Program-made: the position numbers and the translations under genes
Shown here: in pieces, positions 43,340-47,953 of the stretch
Layout of the letters: every line of letters begins with the position of its first letter
Numbering within the stretch: position 1 is the first letter of the stretch
NCBI GenBank assembly: GCA_965652145.1
Contig: CBFGTV010000023.1
Location: 1 to 47,953 of the forward strand
Direction: 5' to 3'
DNA: 47,953 nucleotides
Source: CBFGTV01 sp965652145
Lineage (GTDB): Bacteria > Bacillota > Clostridia > Peptostreptococcales > Natronincolaceae
The notes under the pieces: generated by a model
Databases searched by the model: none
What the model saw: the letters and a program-made list of their open reading frames with translations, nothing else
What the model was told of the DNA's origin: nothing

Positions 43340-43860
43340 TGAAAAACAAAATAGGAGATCTTTTTGAATACAATATCAGGCTATTGTCAGGGGATGATGA
43401 GATTGATGTGCAAGCCCTGTGTGAAAGATGTTCAGATTTTTCGGAGTTAGTTGAAGGCAGACCTCCTGAAAAAGATGCCGGGCACAGCATTCTATTTGAT
43501 TTGCCGCCCGATAAAGAATTGAAAGACAAATATGTATTCGGAGTCTATAAAGAATGTGGCCTTTTAATTGCCGTTGTTGAAATGATTAAAGATTATAAAG
43601 TAACTGGTGAATGGATAATAGGATTACTGATGCTTGACCCTAGCGAAAGGGGAAAAGGCTTGGGAAGAAAATTGCATGATCAGATCAAGGCCTGGGTTTC
43701 AGAGGAAAATGGCAGGGCACTAAGAATCGGGGTAGTAGAGGAGAATCATAAAGGCCATCAATTTTGGTGTGAAATGGGATACGTTGAGGTGGAAAGAGTA
43801 AAGAGAACCTATGGAAATAAAGAGCATACGGTAATTGTTATGAATTTACTGCTTAAGTAA
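43333..43860 (+). CDS. GNAT family N-acetyltransferase
   Basis: About 175 residues. The acetyl-CoA-binding core is 'WIIGLLMLDPSERGKGLGRKLHDQIKAWV', with the R-G-K-G-L-G/R loop (motif A), followed by 'ALRIGVVEENHKGHQFWCEMGYVEVERV' (motif B). It would transfer an acetyl group to an amine; the acceptor is unknown. ATG 43333 is chosen for spacing from GAAAGGA; ATG 43327 and 43339 are close alternatives. It follows the second Rph-like gene by about 185 bases and could be a co-regulated resistance gene, but this is not shown. Confidence 0.82.
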   Translation: MLMKNKIGDLFEYNIRLLSGDDEIDVQALCERCSDFSELVEGRPPEKDAGHSILFDLPPDKELKDKYVFGVYKECGLLIAVVEMIKDYKVTGEWIIGLLMLDPSERGKGLGRKLHDQIKAWVSEENGRALRIGVVEENHKGHQFWCEMGYVEVERVKRTYGNKEHTVIVMNLLLK

Positions 43861-43874
43861 GGGTAAATAAAGAT

Positions 43875-43927
43875 GCTCCTTTCTAATTAGAATAACAATT
43901 CTAACGGAAAGGGGCCTTTTTATTTTT
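43875..43927 (+). terminator. Rho-independent terminator with nested stem
   Basis: GCTCCTTTC pairs with GAAAGGGGC (one G-T pair), and inside TTAGAAT pairs with ATTCTAA around AACA, followed by TTTTTATTTTTT. Confidence 0.88.
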
Positions 43928-43965
43928 TTAGTTAAATTTAGTAAAAGGGTAAAATCTTTTATCTA

Positions 43966-44038
43966 TTGACATATAATAATTACCATTATACAATTAAATT
44001 GAATAGTGATGCATCATGCATTATGCATCTGATGTATC
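43966..44038 (+). promoter_or_regulatory. tpl promoter and palindromic operator cluster
   Basis: TTGACA (43966-43971), 17 bases, TACAAT (43989-43994). Just downstream, 44008-44038 is packed with overlapping dyads: GATGCATC, ATGCAT twice, and GATGTATC at the end. The GATGTATC element recurs upstream of the GntR gene (45640-45647). Confidence 0.7.
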
Positions 44039-44062
44039 TTAAATATTAAGGGGGAATACCTT

Positions 44063-45454
44063 ATGGATTACATGAACCTAAGTAAGTATCCAGCAGAGCC
44101 TTTTAAAATCAAGAGCGTCGAACCTGTTAAGATGATTTCAAGGGAAGAACGTAGAATTGCAATGAAGGAAGCTGGATACAATACATTTAACCTAAAGTCA
44201 GAAGATGTTTATATTGACCTACTTACAGATTCAGGAACCAATGCTATGAGTGATGCGCAATGGGCCGGAATGATGGTTGGTGATGAAGCCTATGCGGGCA
44301 GTAAAAACTGGATTTACCTAGAATCTACCATTAGGGAACTATTTGGCTTTAAATATGTTGTACCTACCCACCAAGGACGTGGAGCAGAAAATATACTTTC
44401 TAGCATCGCTATTAAACCAGGACAATATGTTGCCGGCAATATGTACTTTACCACTACGAGATTCCATCAAGAAAAAAACGGAGGAATATTTGTAGATATT
44501 ATTAAAGATGAGGCACATGATGCTGGTCTTAATATTCCATTTAAGGGAGATATCGACATAAACAAGCTTCAAAAATTAATTGATGAAAAAGGTGCAGAAA
44601 ACATAGCATATGTATGTTTAGCAGTTACAGTTAACCTAGCCGGTGGGCAGCCGGTTTCAATGAAAAACATGAGGGCGGTAAGAGAGCTTACTGATAAGTA
44701 TGGAATAAAGGTATTTTACGATGCTACAAGATGCGTTGAGAATGCTTATTTCATTAAGGAACAGGAAGAAGGCTATCAGGATAAAACCATAAAAGAAATC
44801 GTTCATGAAATGTTTAGCTATTCTGACGGCGCTACCATGTCGGGCAAAAAAGATGGTATCGTAAATATAGGTGGATTCTTGGCTATTAATGATGAAGAGC
44901 TTTTTGGTAAAGCCAAGGAATTAGTCGTGGTATATGAAGGGATGCCATCATACGGAGGTATGACGGGCCGTGACATGCAGGCCATAGCAATCGGGTTTAG
45001 AGAAGCAATGCAATTCGAATATATAGAGCATAGAATAAAACAGGTTAGGTATCTTGGAGATCGACTAAAAGAGGCTGGAGTTCCTATTATCGAGCCTGTT
45101 GGTGGGCATGCCGTGTTCCTGGATGCTAGAAGATTCTGTCCACATTTAGATCAGGAGCAATTCCCTGCTCAATCACTGGCAGCCTCACTATATATAGATT
45201 CTGGCGTTAGATCAATGGAACGAGGTATCGTATCAGCCGGTCGAGATATTAAGACAGGTAAAAATCATAAGCCAAAGCTTGAAACAGTTAGATTAACCAT
45301 TCCAAGAAGGGTTTATACCTATAAGCATATGGATGTTGTTGCGGAATCAGTTATCAATCTATTTAAGCATAAAGAAGATATTAGACCCCTTAAATTCATT
45401 TACGAACCACCTCAATTAAGATTCTTCACTGCAAAATTTGATTATGCAGACTAG
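44063..45454 (+). CDS. tpl: Tyrosine phenol-lyase
   Basis: A 463-residue PLP enzyme of the beta-eliminating lyase family. It splits L-tyrosine to phenol, pyruvate and ammonia. With a six-residue offset from the Citrobacter freundii enzyme, the key residues are present: Thr130 (Thr124), PLP-binding Lys263 (Lys257) in MSGKKD, Arg387 (Arg381) in MERG, Arg410 (Arg404) and Phe454 (Phe448) in LRFFTAKF. Thr124, Arg381 and Phe448 separate this enzyme from tryptophanase. Segments such as THQGRGAENIL and LAVTVNLAGGQPVSM are near identical from memory. AAGGGGGAATACC precedes the ATG. A GntR gene follows and is the likely regulator. Confidence 0.95.
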   Translation: MDYMNLSKYPAEPFKIKSVEPVKMISREERRIAMKEAGYNTFNLKSEDVYIDLLTDSGTNAMSDAQWAGMMVGDEAYAGSKNWIYLESTIRELFGFKYVVPTHQGRGAENILSSIAIKPGQYVAGNMYFTTTRFHQEKNGGIFVDIIKDEAHDAGLNIPFKGDIDINKLQKLIDEKGAENIAYVCLAVTVNLAGGQPVSMKNMRAVRELTDKYGIKVFYDATRCVENAYFIKEQEEGYQDKTIKEIVHEMFSYSDGATMSGKKDGIVNIGGFLAINDEELFGKAKELVVVYEGMPSYGGMTGRDMQAIAIGFREAMQFEYIEHRIKQVRYLGDRLKEAGVPIIEPVGGHAVFLDARRFCPHLDQEQFPAQSLAASLYIDSGVRSMERGIVSAGRDIKTGKNHKPKLETVRLTIPRRVYTYKHMDVVAESVINLFKHKEDIRPLKFIYEPPQLRFFTAKFDYAD

Positions 45455-45539
45455 TTAAGACCTTAAATCCTTTAACGATATTTTGATTGATTTTAAAATA
45501 GTAAACCAACATCGAAGGCTCATATACACAATTAAGAAG

Positions 45540-45563
45540 GAGGGGAGATTAGAATCTCCCCTC
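45540..45563. terminator. Strong GC-rich hairpin after tpl
   Basis: GAGGGGAGAT pairs perfectly with ATCTCCCCTC around TAGA. No T-run follows on the plus strand; on the minus strand a CCTTCTTAATT tail follows. It most likely ends or stabilises the tpl transcript. Confidence 0.5.
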
Positions 45564-45762
45564 AAAATCTACGCTCTGCCGACCATAATCGTAAACCTTC
45601 ATTCCATGCAGTGTCAATCCTTTTATTATTGATGAATCAGATGTATCAAATATAATCATTAGGGAAATACTCAAAGCTACCCGATCGGTATAAATTTTCT
45701 AGTTGACATAATCAAAGGCTCTTTATGAATTAGTTTACACAATATTATTTTAGTGATATAAT
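45564..45762 (+). promoter_or_regulatory. GntR gene promoter with shared GATGTATC motif
   Basis: TTTACA (45734-45739), 17 bases, TATAAT (45757-45762) is a strong promoter. Upstream, GATGAATC (45631-45638) and GATGTATC (45640-45647) match elements in the tpl leader. On the minus strand, 45552-45690 contains a short open frame (IKGLTLHGMKVYDYGRQSVD near its end) with no start; this may be gene debris. Confidence 0.6.
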
Positions 45763-45805
45763 ATGTCAGATTAACTTTATCTATAAAATAGACAGGGGTA
45801 GTAGT

Positions 45806-46480
45806 GTGTTAATTAACAAAAAATCTTTGAGTGATCAAATTTATGATGTTTTAAAAATGGAAATATTGAAAAGGGAAATCCCCTTTGGCTCAAAGCTTGT
45901 CAATAGGGCCTTACAAGAAAGATTTGGAGTTAGTTCATCTCCTATTCGTGATGCAATTAATCGGCTAAATCAGGATGGGTTAATAACGGCTATTAACAAA
46001 TCCGGCGCAACTGTGATTGACTTTGATTACAATTCTTTTCTTGAAATCAATGAAGTGCTTTTATACATTGTAAATTTAGGGGTTAAATTATCCTTTGAGA
46101 AGTCAGACCTAGAAAAAGTATGTAAGGACCTAGAAAAATACTTATTGCTTCAAGAGAAATATATCGGTACTGACGAATTCTATGATTATGACTATAGGTT
46201 CCATAAGACCTTTATCACCTACTCAAAAAATTCGAGGTTAGAAAAGATCTTTAAGGAGTATAATGTCCTTCATGAAATGCTGGTAAGGAACTTTTACGAG
46301 ACAGGTACTTCTCAAATTCAAGAGGATAGTATTATGATGCATAAGAAAATATTAAATGAATATCGAAGCAAAGACTATCAATTAGCCATGAACCTAACTG
46401 AAAAACACTATAAGGATGCCGAGGAAATTTTTAAAAAAGTATTAAAACAAAGAGAAGAATTAGAAGAGGATTACTCTTAA
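45806..46480 (+). CDS. GntR-family regulator (FadR/FCD subgroup)
   Basis: A 224-residue regulator. The N-terminal winged helix reads 'SLSDQIYDVLKMEILKREIPFGSKLVNRALQERFGVSSSPIRDAINRLNQDGLI', the GntR pattern. The C-terminal helical FCD domain includes 'YDYDYRFHKTFITYSKNSRLEKIF' and closing 'HYKDAEEIFKKVL', with the Asp/His metal- or acid-binding positions. It starts with GTG after AGGGG. FCD regulators bind organic acids or amino-acid products; with tpl just upstream and a common operator-like motif, control of tyrosine breakdown is likely. Confidence 0.87.
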   Translation: MLINKKSLSDQIYDVLKMEILKREIPFGSKLVNRALQERFGVSSSPIRDAINRLNQDGLITAINKSGATVIDFDYNSFLEINEVLLYIVNLGVKLSFEKSDLEKVCKDLEKYLLLQEKYIGTDEFYDYDYRFHKTFITYSKNSRLEKIFKEYNVLHEMLVRNFYETGTSQIQEDSIMMHKKILNEYRSKDYQLAMNLTEKHYKDAEEIFKKVLKQREELEEDYS

Positions 46481-46484
46481 AAAG

Positions 46485-46534
46485 GCTCCTTTCTGACGTA
46501 GAATGATTTATATTCTTACCAGAAAGGAGCTTTT
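46485..46534 (+). terminator. Rho-independent terminator with nested stem
   Basis: GCTCCTTTCT pairs perfectly with AGAAAGGAGC, and AGAAT/ATTCT pairs inside, followed by TTTTAT. Its arms are nearly the same as those of the terminator at 43875. Confidence 0.85.
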
Positions 46535-46715
46535 ATCTTGCTTAAACACAAATTATTCGATACTTTACTACACGATTTCATGCAAAGATTTTGTTTATGA
46601 TTACCAAATCCCTTAAGTTGAAAAATAGTGTAGTGTATAATAGAATATAAATATTGTAATTTAATGTACTGAAATACACTAATGAAATATTGAATTAAGC
46701 ATAGGAGTCGAGACG

Positions 46716-47345
46716 ATGTTAAAGGATGTGAAGCAAAACCATATCTCAAATAGCCTTGATAACCTACATAATGAGATATTACAATGTAGGTTATGTCAAG
46801 ATATATTCGGGTTTGAACCACGACCTATTGTATTGGGGAATCATCGTGCTAAAATCATGCAAATCGGCCAGGCGCCATCAAAAAGTGTACATGAAACAGG
46901 GAAGCCCTTTAATGATGCCAGCGGAAAAAGGCTTCGCAGGGAATGGTATCAAATTTCAGATGAAGATTTTTATAATCCTGACTACTTTTACATTACTTCA
47001 GTGGCCCATTGTTATCCTGGAAAGGCACCAGGCGGAGGGGACCGCCGTCCCCCTAAGATCTGTTCCAAACAGTGGCTTCTAAAGGAGATGGAGCTTGTTG
47101 AAAATGAGATTTATATATTAATTGGTGGTTTTGCAGCGGAAATTTTCTTTCCGGGGGAGAAAATTGCATCACTGGCCTTTGAAGACAAAGAAATAAACGG
47201 AAAACCTGCCTATATACTGCCCCACCCATCACCGTTAAACATGAAATGGTTTAAAGATTATCCCCAATTCACAGAGGAAAGGGTTCTTCAAATACGGAAG
47301 GAAATCCATAGGGTATTAGGCATTAAAGAATGGGGACCTAAATGA
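46716..47345 (+). CDS. Uracil-DNA glycosylase superfamily protein
   Basis: A 209-residue protein of the UDG fold (COG1573-like). The N-terminus has a CRLC pair, and later HCYPGK and KICSKQW supply two more Cys, as for a family-4/5 iron-sulfur cluster. The catalytic-loop motif is IGQAPSKSVHETGKPFNDAS and the DNA-intercalation motif is PHPSPLN. The usual Glu of the family-4 GEAPG loop is Gln here. It would remove damaged or deaminated bases, though substrate range cannot be read from sequence. AGGAGTCGAGACG precedes the ATG. It precedes the flavodoxin gene by 45 bases. Confidence 0.8.
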   Translation: MLKDVKQNHISNSLDNLHNEILQCRLCQDIFGFEPRPIVLGNHRAKIMQIGQAPSKSVHETGKPFNDASGKRLRREWYQISDEDFYNPDYFYITSVAHCYPGKAPGGGDRRPPKICSKQWLLKEMELVENEIYILIGGFAAEIFFPGEKIASLAFEDKEINGKPAYILPHPSPLNMKWFKDYPQFTEERVLQIRKEIHRVLGIKEWGPK

Positions 47346-47390
47346 AAATAGAACCGTACCGCTTATCAAGAGCATGAAGGGAGAAAGCAA

Positions 47391-47861
47391 ATGAATAACA
47401 CACTGATTGTCTATTATTCTCTTTTTCAAAATACAAAAAATTTAGCACTGGAAATAGCCAAACAGACTGGTGGTACACTGAGAGAATTAATTCCTGATAA
47501 AAATTATTCCTTTGATTATAATACAGCCGCTAAAGAAGTGAGGAATGAAATCGCACGAGGATTTTGTCCTACGCTGAAATCTGGAAATGAGTCGATAAAT
47601 GGCTATCAAGCAATATTTATTGGTACACCTAACTGGTTTAAAACCTTAGCTCCGCCAGTGATGAGTTTCCTTAAACAGCATGATTTTACAGACAAAATAG
47701 TCATTCCCTTCTGTACCCATGGAGGCGGCGGGTTTGGTCAAATTGAGAATGATATAGCCAATACCTGTGTAAAGTCAATTATGCTGCCTGGTCTGGCTGT
47801 AGCTGGTGCAGTTGTACCAGAAGAGGTCACGAAATGGCTTGAAACAATTAAATACAAATAG
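47391..47861 (+). CDS. Flavodoxin-like protein
   Basis: A 156-residue flavodoxin fold. The start TLIVYYSLFQNTKNLALEIA holds the FMN phosphate loop (S-x-x-x-N-T), 'YQAIFIGTPNWFKTLAPPVMSFL' the first flavin loop with Trp, and 'IPFCTHGGGGFGQIENDI' the second. Such proteins carry electrons or act as FMN-dependent reductases in the cytoplasm. GGGAGAAAGC precedes the ATG. It may share a transcript with the UDG-like gene, and a strong terminator follows. Confidence 0.88.
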   Translation: MNNTLIVYYSLFQNTKNLALEIAKQTGGTLRELIPDKNYSFDYNTAAKEVRNEIARGFCPTLKSGNESINGYQAIFIGTPNWFKTLAPPVMSFLKQHDFTDKIVIPFCTHGGGGFGQIENDIANTCVKSIMLPGLAVAGAVVPEEVTKWLETIKYK

Positions 47862-47871
47862 ACTCTATTGA

Positions 47872-47903
47872 TTCCCCTGAACTTCGGTTTAGGGGATATT
47901 TTT
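47872..47903 (+). terminator. Rho-independent terminator with UUCG loop
   Basis: TCCCCTGAAC pairs with GTTTAGGGGA (one G-T pair) around TTCG, followed by TATTTTTG. Confidence 0.88.
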
Positions 47904-47911
47904 GTATATCG

Positions 47912-47936
47912 AAAACCCCCGGTTCTACCGGGGGTT
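47912..47936 (-). terminator. Probable terminator for a minus-strand gene beyond the window
   Basis: AACCCCCGGT and ACCGGGGGTT pair around TCT. On the minus strand the stem is followed by TTTTCG, so a convergent gene probably ends just outside the window. Confidence 0.6.
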
Positions 47937-47953
47937 CCAAAAAGCTTTAGCTA

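Noticed and set aside
44063..45454. Tryptophanase as the identity
   Set aside because: The residues that mark tyrosine phenol-lyase (Thr, Arg and Phe equivalent to 124, 381 and 448) are present.

Overview
The window is a low-GC Gram-positive chromosome segment, most likely from an anaerobic Clostridia-type Firmicute. This is inferred from the AT-rich intergenic DNA, strong GGAGG ribosome binding sites, frequent GTG/TTG starts, hairpin-plus-T-run terminators, a tyrosine phenol-lyase, and families typical of that group (DUF6273, VanZ, BlaI/M56, lantibiotic-type ABC exporters). I saw no rRNA, tRNA, CRISPR array or phage module.

Region by region: (1) 1-3.9 kb is a gene graveyard. It holds a broken Cys-rich gene, a frameshifted MerR regulator running into a DUF6273 gene, a group II intron fragment, remnants of IS66-, IS21- and IS3-type transposases, and the KOW end of a NusG/LoaP-like antiterminator. 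(2) 3.9-8.7 kb has a flavin-binding PNPOx-like protein, a VanZ protein on the minus strand, and a BlaI / M56 sensor / TraX operon whose promoter carries two near-identical palindromes. (3) 9.3-14.1 kb is a LanFEG/CprABC-type antimicrobial-peptide ABC transporter followed by its probable two-component system. (4) 14.3-17.4 kb has an S11 D,D-carboxypeptidase and a VanR/VanS pair, but no D-Ala-D-Lac or D-Ala-D-Ser ligase. (5) 17.5-22.2 kb has ABC permeases, one of them a C-terminal remnant of a duplicated copy, plus an ATPase. (6) 22.2-25.2 kb has two orphan genes, a secreted protein and a minus-strand helical protein.

(7) 25.6-28.2 kb is a rifamycin phosphotransferase (Rph). (8) 28.5-39.5 kb is a complete L-rhamnose module: AraC-type regulator, rhamnulokinase, rhamnose isomerase, rhamnulose-1-phosphate aldolase, a sugar ABC importer, a small ASRT-family protein and lactaldehyde reductase. 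Together these would import rhamnose and split it to dihydroxyacetone phosphate and L-lactaldehyde, then reduce the latter to propanediol. (9) 39.7-43.9 kb has a TetR regulator divergent from a second Rph-like gene, whose promoter sits between copies of one operator-like sequence, then a GNAT acetyltransferase. (10) 44-46.5 kb has tyrosine phenol-lyase and a GntR regulator sharing a GATGTATC motif. (11) 46.7 kb to the end has a uracil-DNA glycosylase superfamily protein and a flavodoxin.

The common theme outside the rhamnose and tyrosine catabolic genes is sensing and resisting antibiotics, especially cell-envelope-active ones and rifamycins. The least conventional units are the BlaI-M56-TraX operon, the VanRS-carboxypeptidase unit without a ligase, the TetR-controlled second Rph, and the ASRT protein inside the rhamnose operon. 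All functional calls come from reading the sequence by eye; no database search was run.
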